A DNA stretch of 15,622 bases from Rodentolepis nana (lineage: Eukaryota; Platyhelminthes; Cestoda; Cyclophyllidea; Hymenolepididae). The stretch lies in NCBI GenBank assembly GCA_900617975.1, contig UZAE01014261.1:1-15622 (forward strand). The letters are read 5' to 3'. Below the pieces are notes generated by a model. It searched no databases. It was given only the letters and a program-made list of their open reading frames with translations, and was not told the DNA's origin. Within the stretch, counting starts at the first letter, position 1, and every line of letters begins with the position of its first letter. The position numbers were made by a program, and so were the translations under genes. Positions 7,627 to 15,622 of this stretch are shown in pieces.

Positions 7627-9832
7627 AAATTCACTTAGAAAAACTCAGTGAATGCGGATACTTAGAATGACAATATTTTGGCATTGACAGCAAGATTTAC
7701 CCACTACGTGAATCAAAATAAAAATAATGTATTATGAGGTTTCTCTTGTATTTGAATAAAAAAAAACAGATTACTCAAATTTAATTTTTACAGTTAAGTC
7801 AGATGATTTATGGCACTGATGAAAATACAAAATAATTCTCCGAATATGAAAATGAACAATAATTAATGGAGCCACGAGAAGAGAGAGTGTAAGAGAGAGG
7901 GACCTTTGTGGTCTGACCGAATATCAGCAGTTCTCCAACGTGGATTTGAATAAAATCGATTAGACAAGTTTTATGGTTAGATGAAATGCAGCTTACGATG
8001 AGCATTCTTCCATTACATAGGCTCGCTTCGTTTTATAAAATGAGATCGGTCATTGTCTGTATGAAACGGCCTTGAAACTTTATGTGCTCACAATTTAAAT
8101 GACGATGCGTGTATTTGTTTCTATAGGGACTATAATGATTTGAAATTATTATCAATTAAGTTTGACGAAAAAATGCTGTCTTGACCAAAGCGAAACGACC
8201 AAGTAAATTTGTCTACAAATCATGGTATCGTACGAAAGCCCAAATGCTAACTTAAACATGTGGTTGACAGAGGAGGAGACACTTGCAATTAAATATGAAG
8301 ACGACTGAGTATACAACTTGCCCGATTTTGTGCCAGTTTGTGAGTCCTTCTATTGTGTTTGTGGTAAGCAGGTCGATAGGTGTGAGTGTGTGCTTATAAA
8401 GCGATACTATTACACCATCAATGAGGCATGACATTCAAAACGGATTAAAAGTGTCAAATCTCTAGATACTTAAACTATCATAAGCACTGAGGGTTGTTGA
8501 AGCGACATGAAGTGCAACATGGGCCTCCTTAAAATCCTGTTGGAAAATTTGTGAACAGAGCAATGAAATGCAAACTACCATTATACACGCACGTTGCTTC
8601 ACGAAAGAGGTGGGTGTATCATTTGCACTTTCACCAATTGACGTTTTTGCAAGCATTCTACGTTTCGTCTCAGTACTAATTTGACGTTAAATGTTCGAGC
8701 TTATCAACTCATCTTAATTCAATAGGTAAAGTCGATATAGCACCATCAAAGTTTCTCTCCTTTTCAGTTTATCAAGGCGCTCAAACGCAATTACTCAATT
8801 GTCTATTGACAGGCAAGTTTCTGCAATATTTATTTTTAATCATAAATCCCCGTCCTTTTGACGCATGATTTAAATTCTTATTTTCACATTTTAATCTTAA
8901 AAGCCAAATGAATACCCGTAGCCTGTGAGCAGTTGTTTGCGAATTTCAGAATAGCTTGCATAACTTGTTTAGTGTAAAATTTCTAATGGAGAATCTCTAG
9001 CATGCACGAACTATGGTGTTTTTCGTCGACTTAGGGGGTAGATGTTTTTATCTTTTTCATTAAAAAGACATGTTTTGTTCAGGAATAACAATAAATAAAT
9101 TATGCGCCCACTATAAAACAAATTCGTTGAGACGTTTTGCTAATCTTGCCTTAACCATTGTGAGTCCAATATATATATATTTCCATTTGATTTTGACAAA
9201 GTTGAAATGTTTTATCTTAGTTTCTTGTTTCAAAATTTATGAAATATTACTTATTAAGCCGTGTAATAACTTTAAAACGCTAGAATTAAAAAAGGATACA
9301 TTTTTAAATCTTTCTAAACTAAACCAAGGCACCAAAGAGATTTTGTCGGGAAAACCAATCTTAAATTTAAATTGTTAAATTTTTATTATATAGTCAAATG
9401 TTTTTCTAAATTTATTGCCCTTATTTTGTTTTTTATCATTGAATGAAATGTGTAATAATTTGCTAGTAATTTCAAAATGAAGTTTAGATATACTAGAAGC
9501 GCTAAAATTTGGCATATAACTGTGTTCGCATCAAAGTCCAAAAACGCGGTCACTTTTAAAGTCACTGGTTCGCGGGCTTATGAAACTTTGCCGACTTGAG
9601 TTTCCAAGTTACCTGACCTCTAATATCTTAAAATTGTAAACTGATGATCTAGTAACAGATCAAACAATTTCTCAAACTTAGATAAATAAAAATGAAGTCA
9701 GTTGTCAAGGTCAACCATTCCTGATTAAATAGCAAACGCCAGGTGGTTGTATTCCTTCCAAAGAGGCAGTCAGAGAACGGTAACTTTTAAAAGTAGACCT
9801 TTCCAATTGGTAACTGGAGTACTAGCTGAGAC
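7627..9832. other. ~2.2 kb without a supported gene
   Basis: Mostly AT-rich. A broken minus-strand frame at 8252-8656 with mixed codon composition is the only stretch with coding-like texture; see findings. A short (AT)n run lies near 9169-9180. I recognise no RNA gene or further family X copy. Confidence 0.5.
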
Positions 9833-9848
9833 TAAAAGACAAATGCGT
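9833..9848 (+). repeat. Target-site duplication, left copy (copy H)
   Basis: TAAAAGACAAATGCGT directly precedes the GGGGTGTGC start of copy H and recurs exactly at 10174-10189 after its tail. Confidence 0.95.
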
Positions 9849-10173
9849 GGGGTGTGCAATAGACTTACCTCCACGTGGTGCACCCTGGGCATCGTATACT
9901 CATACGGCAAAAAAGTCTATTAACCGGCAGTTGACTTCTAACTTCAAACTAACATGGCCCGACTGCTTGTCATATTCGACCCCTACCGCAGTACTCATCT
10001 TACCTTTTTCTCTACCTTTGTGTCTGTCTGTCTCTTTAACATCTGTGAATCGCTCTTCTGTACCCCACCCCTCGACTTTCTTCTACTTTGATGAACCTTC
10101 CCTCTGTGAAGCCTGAAGTCAGCTAAATGGCTAATAATAGCTATCAAAACGCCTGCCATTTGAAATAAATAAA
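9849..10173 (+). mobile_element. Family X copy H, best-preserved full-length copy (325 bp)
   Basis: Begins GGGGTGTGCAATAGACTTAC and ends GCCTGCCATTTGAAATAAAT plus one more AAATA-type unit. Perfect 16-bp flanking repeats make this the clearest insertion in the window and fix both element ends. It has one E-box module (CACGTG at 9872), the CATGGCCCGACTGCTTG subfamily mark shared with copy B, and an internal ATATTCGACCCC. No tRNA-like A box is evident and runs of four or more T occur inside, so RNA polymerase III transcription is not supported. The element is non-coding and presumably moved by the LINE with the matching 3' tail. Confidence 0.93.
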
Positions 10174-10189
10174 TAAAAGACAAATGCGT
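10174..10189 (+). repeat. Target-site duplication, right copy (copy H)
   Basis: Exact match of 9833-9848. The first T could also be counted as part of the AATA tail. Confidence 0.95.
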
Positions 10190-10402
10190 CATGTCTATTC
10201 TGCCTTTTAACCCCTTCATCCTCTCAGTATGATCGAGGTTCTTTTGAATTGACTGTTATTTGATCCCAGTTGCCTACTACGATTAAAGATTTTACCGATT
10301 TATGTAGTATGCAAGTAGATTTAGCGACGACTAAACTACGACCCAATCACTAAATTTATAATTAAAAGGTAAAAAATGCAAGAGTAGGAAACACAGATTG
10401 AT

Positions 10403-10408
10403 TTTATT
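10403..10408 (-). terminator. AATAAA polyadenylation signal
   Basis: On the minus strand AATAAA lies 34 bases after the TAA stop of the small gene. A TG/T-rich stretch (CTGTGTTT) follows about 10 bases further. Position and context are as expected for 3' end formation. Confidence 0.75.
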
Positions 10409-10442
10409 TCTTAGTGGGCTTCAAAATTTCATAAATCAGGAA

Positions 10443-10604
10443 TTAGTTTCCATGCTTTTTAACTGCAATAATTGGATGTTGTTCGAGTTCTTTGATAAAT
10501 TCATCCACATAATCGGTATCAACTGACACCAGGCATCGCTCTAAAGGCGCATAGGAATCCACGCTGTTCGGTCTTTCCAAGAGTAGCTTCTTCTCAGTAA
10601 TATA
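10443..10604 (-). CDS. Small two-exon gene, terminal exon 2 (54 codons with stop)
   Basis: On the minus strand a TTGTTTTTTTAG acceptor (AG at 10606-10605) precedes an exon starting TATATTACTGAGAAG and ending with TAA at 10445-10443. Only phase 0 is open; the other two phases hit stops. This matches exon 1, which ends on a full codon. It encodes 53 residues: YITEKKLLLERPNS, LERCLVSVDTDYVDEFI and the end KELEQHPIIAVKKHGN. The balanced charged/hydrophobic pattern is unlike the shadow frames nearby. Joined to exon 1 (25 residues), the product is 78 residues. Predicted order is strand (ALVYVHFEF), helix, strand (KKLLLE), strand (RCLVSV), helix (DYVDEFIKEL), strand (IIAVKK), which suggests a ferredoxin-like fold. 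I do not recognise the family; function is unknown. Confidence 0.78.
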   Translation of the reverse strand, partial: YITEKKLLLERPNSVDSYAPLERCLVSVDTDYVDEFIKELEQHPIIAVKKHGN

Positions 10605-11248
10605 CTAAAAAAACAATAAATAAAATGGAGAGCAAAAATATAAGCAAAATTAGATTAATATTTGTTTAAAACTTAAACTTTCACTCCCTAAAAGTATGAT
10701 TCCCACCTAACTCAATCCAATCTATGGAGTAATTGAAACACAACATACACTTTTTTACACTTTTTTACAAAAAGGGGTGTGCGATAGACTTACCTCCACG
10801 TGATGCACCCTGGGCAACGTATACCCATACTGCGAAAAGTCTTTTAACCGGCAGTTGACTTCTGGCTTAAAACTACCATCACCCCACTGTATGCCATATT
10901 CGACCACTTCAAAATGACTCACCTCACCTTTCATCTACCTTTGTGTCTGTCTCTTTTACATCTTTAAAACGCTCTTCTGTTTCTTCTATTTTTCGCTTTG
11001 ATGTTCCTTTCCCTCTGTGAAGCCTGAAGTCAACTAAAGGGTTAATGATAATTATCATACAGCCTGCCATTTGATATATATACTTTTTACGAAGCTATAT
11101 TTAATCAAAACTTTCTTTAACAGAAAATAAATTTTGTCAGTTGAGTATTTTGAGCTGCTGTAAATGAAGAACCATTTACTGGAGGCTCCTTTTAATGTTT
11201 GTTCTTATAGTAAATAAATCGAATTGGCTTAGTTATACGAAAGGGTTA
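10591..11248 (+). repeat. 658-bp duplicated block, copy 1 (likely assembly overlap)
   Basis: Starts at TTCTCAGTAATATAC inside exon 2 of the small gene and ends at AAAGGGTTA just before the N at 11249. It recurs at 12688-13345 with a constant offset of 2,097. I found no mismatch by eye. It contains the exon 2 acceptor and the whole family X copy I. Confidence 0.92.
10774..11081 (+). mobile_element. Family X copy I, in intron, antisense to gene
   Basis: Begins GGGGTGTGCGATAGACTTAC and ends AGCCTGCCATTTGATATATA. Possible target duplication: ACTTTTTTACAAAAA (10759-10773) versus ACTTTTTACGAA (11082-11093), differing by one T and one base. One CACGTG is present (10797), and the module's next bases are GATGCACC instead of GTGCACC. 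The 3' tail is the closest in the window to the LINE tail (CAGCCTGCCATTTGA). On the gene's sense strand it presents GGAG|GTAAGT, a consensus 5' splice site. Confidence 0.85.
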
Positions 11249-11249
11249 N
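11249..11249. other. Single N, probable contig join
   Basis: Marks the right end of duplicated block copy 1. The sequence to its right begins abruptly in the middle of a family X copy. Confidence 0.85.
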
Positions 11250-11400
11250 TAGCCTTTTCTCTGCCTTTGTGTCTGTCTGTCTCTTTTACATCGGGGAATC
11301 GCTCTTCTTTTCCCTTGTCGAATTTTTTTTCACTTTAACGTTCCTCCCTTCTGCTAATTATAACTATCAAATGCCTGCCATTTGAAATAAATAAATAAAT
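11250..11400 (+). mobile_element. Family X copy J, 3' half only, with deletion
   Basis: Starts at the N inside the pyrimidine-rich middle (CTTTTCTCTGCCTTTGTG) and ends TGCCTGCCATTTGAAATAAA plus tail. It lacks about 26 bp that normally include TGAAGCCTGAAGTCAACTAA. The missing 5' half reflects the contig break rather than true truncation. Confidence 0.8.
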
Positions 11401-12524
11401 TTGTTAAACCATACTCGAGTATCTAATCACATTTAAGCTAGTTGGCAAAAGACCCAATTACATTAATTTCCTTAAAAACTCAGACAGTTCTAATGATCGC
11501 TCTTGTCCTATACACCTACTTAATTCTCTCAAACAACAGCAAGAAATTCAAGGCCATCAGATGCATATTTAGAGATTAAAGTCATCAACCGCGTTAACAA
11601 AGATAACCAATCAAGAAATCTAAAAAAAAACTTTGAAATTTAATTAATTTAGCGCTGGATGTACTGACAGTTACCATTCTCCTCCACTACACCAAACTTT
11701 ACCGATTAGAGAACATTTGGAGCACTCTTGATGTTCGAAACAGCCAGCTGAATTAGATAAGCCCGACTTGAGAGTAAGTGGGGATATTTGAGTTTCGACA
11801 GCGCAATTCTCTAAACAAGAAGTATTTTGGAAATTATGTGCTTGATTGAACTTAGAAATTGCATTAGTAATTTAATGGAATACATTATACCTACCCAGAA
11901 TAATTAACTAGGAAAAGTGGTCAATATCAGTGCAATTAAAAATTTACTTAACTCATGTAGTTAGGAGGAAAAGGAGACATATTTATCTTTTATTTAATCA
12001 TAAAATTAAAAAAAAGGCAAATTGTTTGAATGATTAATTACTCCATATTTGCTTCCGTGCGATTTGAAATCATTTACTTCAAAACAGGCAAATGCAAAAA
12101 AAGATTTACATAAAATGCTATTTGCGCAAAAATTAAATTTATTTAATCCAAATGAAAGAGCCTAGGAGAATTTCGGCATCTTATTAGTGAAAAAAGAAAA
12201 ACAAAAAGAGTCTGTTCCTTGTTTACTGAATTAATTAATTCCTTTTCAATTGTATCAAAATCGAATTCTTCATAATAATAAGACGCTAATTTCGTATATA
12301 CAAATTTGCATATTAAAATTTCATAAAAGAAAAAAAACAAATCCACTTTAAAATTAAATTTTACTTTAAATATACAAAGCAAAGATAAATTTCACAACAG
12401 ATATTAGAGGAGATACTTAAAGATGATTAAACATGCCATTATGGAACCGCATCTTTATCAGGAAATTTAAGAAACTCTCTTAATTGGATAAAAAACAATG
12501 GCACTCGCATATACTCCCAATTAT
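11401..12524. other. AT-rich stretch, no gene seen; placement doubtful
   Basis: Lies wholly inside the block bounded by two Ns. No gene or repeat is recognised. Because the flanking block is duplicated, this stretch may belong elsewhere in the genome. Confidence 0.55.
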
Positions 12525-12686
12525 GGGTGTGCGGTAGACTTACCTCCACGTGGTGCGCCCCGGGTAACGTATGCTCATACGGCAAAAATGTCTATTAACT
12601 GGCAGTTGACTCCTCACTTCAAACTACCATCACCCCCTGTATGCCATATTCGTCTACTTCCACAGTACTCACCTCACCTTTTATCT
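12525..12686 (+). mobile_element. Family X copy K, 5' half only, cut at N
   Basis: Starts GGGTGTGCGGTAGACTTACC with one E-box module (CACGTG at 12547) and stops at CACCTTTTATCT just before the N. The break falls at nearly the same element position where copy J begins, so both ends of this block failed inside the same repeat. Confidence 0.85.
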
Positions 12687-12687
12687 N
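12687..12687. other. Single N, probable contig join
   Basis: Separates copy K from the second copy of the 658-bp duplicated block. Confidence 0.85.
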
Positions 12688-13345
12688 TTCTCAGTAATAT
12701 ACTAAAAAAACAATAAATAAAATGGAGAGCAAAAATATAAGCAAAATTAGATTAATATTTGTTTAAAACTTAAACTTTCACTCCCTAAAAGTATGATTCC
12801 CACCTAACTCAATCCAATCTATGGAGTAATTGAAACACAACATACACTTTTTTACACTTTTTTACAAAAAGGGGTGTGCGATAGACTTACCTCCACGTGA
12901 TGCACCCTGGGCAACGTATACCCATACTGCGAAAAGTCTTTTAACCGGCAGTTGACTTCTGGCTTAAAACTACCATCACCCCACTGTATGCCATATTCGA
13001 CCACTTCAAAATGACTCACCTCACCTTTCATCTACCTTTGTGTCTGTCTCTTTTACATCTTTAAAACGCTCTTCTGTTTCTTCTATTTTTCGCTTTGATG
13101 TTCCTTTCCCTCTGTGAAGCCTGAAGTCAACTAAAGGGTTAATGATAATTATCATACAGCCTGCCATTTGATATATATACTTTTTACGAAGCTATATTTA
13201 ATCAAAACTTTCTTTAACAGAAAATAAATTTTGTCAGTTGAGTATTTTGAGCTGCTGTAAATGAAGAACCATTTACTGGAGGCTCCTTTTAATGTTTGTT
13301 CTTATAGTAAATAAATCGAATTGGCTTAGTTATACGAAAGGGTTA
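12688..13345 (+). repeat. 658-bp duplicated block, copy 2 (likely assembly overlap)
   Basis: Matches 10591-11248 with no mismatch seen. Its left end carries only the first 14 coding bases of exon 2 plus the acceptor, then is cut by the N. Its right end continues into sequence leading to exon 1 of the small gene. Confidence 0.92.
12871..13178 (+). mobile_element. Family X copy L (duplicate of copy I)
   Basis: Identical to the copy at 10774-11081 at offset 2,097, including its flanks. It is therefore not an independent insertion but part of the duplicated block. Confidence 0.85.
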
Positions 13346-13737
13346 ACCAAATGACTTTGAACCAAAAATTACCGCATATGTTTCTTTGAATCTTTCAATT
13401 TAGACAAAATTGCAGTTTTAGTTGTCAATATGCTTAAAAATCGATATCTATTTTAATTTATACATGAAAAATCATGATTTGATATATCTTAAAATTTAGT
13501 TGGCCTATAATAAACGCAGAATTTAGCACATGAAAGTTAATAAAACCCCCTCTAGGACAAAGATGTTTTCATTAAGGCATCTTATTATCATTAAAAAACT
13601 TTTATTAATGTGTTTTAAACCTTATAAGCCAATGCTGTCAATAAGGAAGTCAAATTAAACCGCAATTATGACAGCTTTTTTGTTTGTTATGCAGAAATAA
13701 CGCATTAATAAACTTAATAAAACAAAGTAGAACGTAC

Positions 13738-13812
13738 CCGATTAACGATTTCCTTAATTGGTTCTAGTTGGCTTGCTTCTCTAAATTCGAAGTGAACGTA
13801 GACTAGAGCCAT
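13738..13812 (-). CDS. Small two-exon gene, exon 1 (25 codons)
   Basis: On the minus strand, ATG at 13812-13810 opens a frame encoding MALVYVHFEF, then REASQLEPIKEIVNR. It ends on a complete CGG codon at a GTACGT donor (13737-13732). Without splicing, the frame stops after seven more codons. An in-frame TAG lies 24 bases upstream of the ATG, with no Met codon between, so this start is the natural one. The phase 0 end fits the phase 0 start of the exon at 10443-10604. The amphipathic pattern (a strand then a helix) continues sensibly across the junction. A CCAAT-rich region follows upstream. Another exon could lie in sequence lost to the assembly error. The product is unrecognised. Confidence 0.72.
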
Positions 13813-13860
13813 TACACCGGGCACTCGAGTTTTCTACCTTTTTTATGAATCTTCGATTTT

Positions 13861-13995
13861 CACGTGTATTTATGTGCATAAGCTAGCGCAAATTTGATTG
13901 GTTTGGCAGCAACCAATGGCAAAGTTATCTTCATGTTGCCAGCTTAGTCAGAGCGTGCTACGCGAAAATAGTTTTGGCATTCATTGGCTAATTGG
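13861..13995 (-). promoter_or_regulatory. Putative CCAAT-rich promoter of the small gene
   Basis: Upstream of exon 1 are four CCAAT pentamers (ATTGG at 13897-13901, 13983-13987 and 13991-13995; CCAAT at 13913-13917) within 100 bp, and one CACGTG at 13861-13866. No TATA box is obvious at a fixed distance. Clustered CCAAT elements in both orientations are typical NF-Y-type promoter features, and the E-box is a bHLH site. The transcription start is not determinable from sequence alone. Confidence 0.5.
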
Positions 13996-14153
13996 CAGTA
14001 AGTGAAACCTTTTAAAGCCACTGAATCTACGATCTATTCTTTCGCTTTATTGCATGAAATTGACAGTTATATTGGCTCTTATTGGATTAAAAAAATTGTA
14101 GCTTATTTTTTATACTATTTCTACCATTTCAAATATTTCGAATGGTACAAACT

Positions 14154-14219
14154 AGATGAAATCAAAATGATTATCAGCAGCTTAAATTTTTATTTAAGAG
14201 AATTATTTTCACCTTAACA
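14154..14219 (+). repeat. 66-bp direct repeat, copy 1
   Basis: Runs from AGATGAAATCAAAATGATTA to TTATTTTCACCTTAACA. It matches 14552-14617 at 61 of 66 positions without gaps. The flanks differ. Confidence 0.9.
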
Positions 14220-14551
14220 GAGAAGTTGTTTAAACAATTTTTTTTAAAATATTGGAACAATCCACCAACAATTTATAAGATGATAGTTAAAATGGAAGCA
14301 TAATTTATAGTTCCAACAAAAAGGATGCAAGTTTAGAAGTCAAGTACCAGAATACCAGAAATTTCAAGGAATTTTAATGGAAAAGTGATCAGGAAAATAC
14401 TTGAGAAACACCGGGGTTATGGAAATTATTATTTCATTAAAATATACTGTCGAATTGAAGAGCATTCACTAATTATGTTGCTCAATAACTACAATTTAAA
14501 TATCACTTTTCTATGCCATCCTCGTCATCGCGATTCACATTTGGCTCCTTC

Positions 14552-14617
14552 AGATGAAATCAAAATTATTGTCTGCAGCTTAAGCTTTTATTTAAGAGAA
14601 TTATTTTCACCTTAACA
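14552..14617 (+). repeat. 66-bp direct repeat, copy 2
   Basis: Partner of 14154-14219, 398 bp downstream. Both copies end a short open frame with FYLRELFSP and a stop. All five base differences change the amino acid, so selection for a protein is not indicated. Confidence 0.9.
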
Positions 14618-15331
14618 TCGGGTTTCGTTACTTCATAACAAAATATAAATAATATAAATATAATAAATACAAATAAAATTAAATATTTATGAGATGTATT
14701 TGTGTGTATAGAAGCTACAAAGTCTCAGTCGTCAAGATATTTAAATATCACAAATATCTTATAATTCAGTCATTTCTAAATATATAAATATTTTTACTAA
14801 ATGAAAATATGTACATTTCCATCAAACATCCATGTCTGAATATATCACAATTTCAAGGCAAATAGCTCAATTTAATTAACTGCCTAAAAAATATCTGATC
14901 ACAATCAATATATGAATTTTTATATATATGGACTCAAAAATCTGGCAATCATATCACAAAAGGTGTCAAGATTTGATGCAAAAAGTTATCGATTAACATA
15001 AAAACGCATTTTAAAAGTCACTACCTACTAATTTCTTTGTGACTATCCACATGAACACGGAAACAAGTGAAAATATTAAGCTCTAAAATGCAAAAAAGAT
15101 GAGCATATCACTGAAATCTTACCGTACTGAGCTTTTTAAAGCTCACAATTTCATAGAAACAGCTCACTACGTCGTAACATAGTTTCCCAATGATTGAATT
15201 TCAGTGCATTTGTGCTAAATATTGCAAACAGCTGGGTACGTTTCACCTTTAACTTCTACCCCTTTATCACTCTTTATTGTATTTATAACTTAAACTGTTT
15301 GATTTTTGCTGACTTCAAATACAAGCACCAA
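14618..15331. other. AT-rich stretch, no gene seen
   Basis: Includes a low-complexity run of ATAAATA-like units at about 14640-14690. No gene or RNA is recognised. Confidence 0.6.
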
Positions 15332-15622
15332 TTATTTATTTATTTAATTCGAATGGCAGGCGTTTTGATAGCTATCATTAGCCATTTAGCTGACTTCGGG
15401 CTTCACAGAGGGAAGGTTCATCAATGTGGCAGAAAGTCGAGAAGTGGGGATCAGAAGAGCTATTCACAGATGTAAAAGAGGTAGACAGACACAAAGGTAG
15501 AGAGAAAGGTAAGATGAGTACTGTGGTAGGGGTCGAATATGACAACCAGGGGGTCGTGGTAGTTTGAAGTCAGAAGTCAGCTGCCGGTTAATAGACTTTT
15601 TTGCCGTATGAGTATACGTTGC
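15332..15622 (-). mobile_element. Family X copy M, cut by window edge
   Basis: The minus-strand 3' end is a TTATTTATTTATTTAA tail with CGAATGGCAGGCG. The copy runs through GATAGCTATCATTAGCC, the purine-rich middle and GTATGAGTATACGTTGC at the right edge. The E-box module and 5' end lie beyond the window. It matches the family order throughout. Confidence 0.88.

Larger units (their letters stand above)
10605..13737 (-). other. Intron of the small gene (as assembled; inflated)
   Basis: The donor is CGG|GTACGT (minus strand, from 13737) and the acceptor TTTTTTTAG (ending at 10605). The length here is 3,133 bp. If the duplicated block and the piece between are removed, it becomes 1,036 bp. It contains one true family X copy in antisense orientation relative to the gene. 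I saw no further exon inside. Confidence 0.65.

Noticed and set aside
9070..9378. 102-codon plus-strand frame
   Set aside because: Composition is typical AT-rich filler, with no motif, splice signal or context.
9849..10173. tRNA-derived SINE head with a B box (ATATTCGACCCC)
   Set aside because: Only a partial B-box match about 130 bp from the start, no A box at proper spacing, and internal T-runs would end polymerase III transcription.
9849..10173. DNA transposon or MITE identity for family X
   Set aside because: No terminal inverted repeats. Ends are asymmetric with an (AATA)n tail and variable 10-16 bp target duplications, as for target-primed retrotransposition.
12688..13345. Genuine recent segmental duplication including a retroelement
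   Set aside because: Both breakpoints coincide with single Ns, identity appears complete, and it cuts an exon 14 bases from its edge; unmerged contig overlap is simpler.
15194..15475. 93-codon plus-strand frame
   Set aside because: Its second half is family X sequence read antisense; the first half has no recognisable features.

Overview
This is a eukaryotic, AT-rich nuclear fragment, most likely from an arthropod. The reasons are very low gene density, one small gene with a GT-AG intron and an AATAAA signal, and interspersed non-LTR retrotransposons with target-site duplications. The retrotransposon C-terminus at the left edge resembles, from memory, elements common in orb-weaving spider genomes. 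That is an impression, not a search result.

The left edge (1-548) carries the 3' end of an autonomous non-LTR retrotransposon (LINE): the end of its ORF2-like protein, a CCHC zinc knuckle and a short 3' UTR. The rest of the window is dominated by one short dispersed family, called 'family X' here. At least nine copies or partial copies lie on both strands (1200-1517 -, 2190-2510 +, 2901-3530 -, 4513-5004 +, 7106-7613 -, 9849-10173 +, 10774-11081 +, broken pieces 11250-11400 and 12525-12686, and 15332 to the right edge -). Its 5' end is GGGGTGTGCGATAGACTTAC. Its 3' end is GCCTGCCATTTGA followed by an (AATA)n tail. Its last ~60 bp are homologous to the 3' UTR of the LINE, so it looks like a SINE-like parasite of that LINE. 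Several copies have 10-16 bp target-site duplications. Its 5' end carries a ~40-bp module with a CACGTG E-box and a consensus splice donor on the antisense strand. This module is tandemly expanded, most strikingly at 3258-3811, where ten CACGTG sites fall within 504 bp.

One host gene is supported. It is on the minus strand, with exon 1 at 13738-13812, exon 2 at 10443-10604, AATAAA at 10403-10408 and a CCAAT-rich upstream region at 13897-13995. It encodes a predicted 78-residue protein that I do not recognise, with a strand/helix order suggestive of a ferredoxin-like (beta-alpha-beta-beta-alpha-beta) fold.

The gene's intron holds an apparent assembly error. Segment 10591-11248 is repeated, apparently without mismatch, at 12688-13345. 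Each copy abuts a single N (11249 and 12687), and the 1,437-bp block between starts and ends inside family X. Removing 11249-13345 would leave an intron of about 1,036 bp with one family X copy.

The remaining stretches (549-1186, 1531-2189, 3812-4502, 5015-7092, 7627-9832, 11401-12524, 14618-15331) are AT-rich with no gene I can support. Weak candidates, such as a decayed reading frame near 8252-8656 and a possible first exon near 6314, are given as findings.
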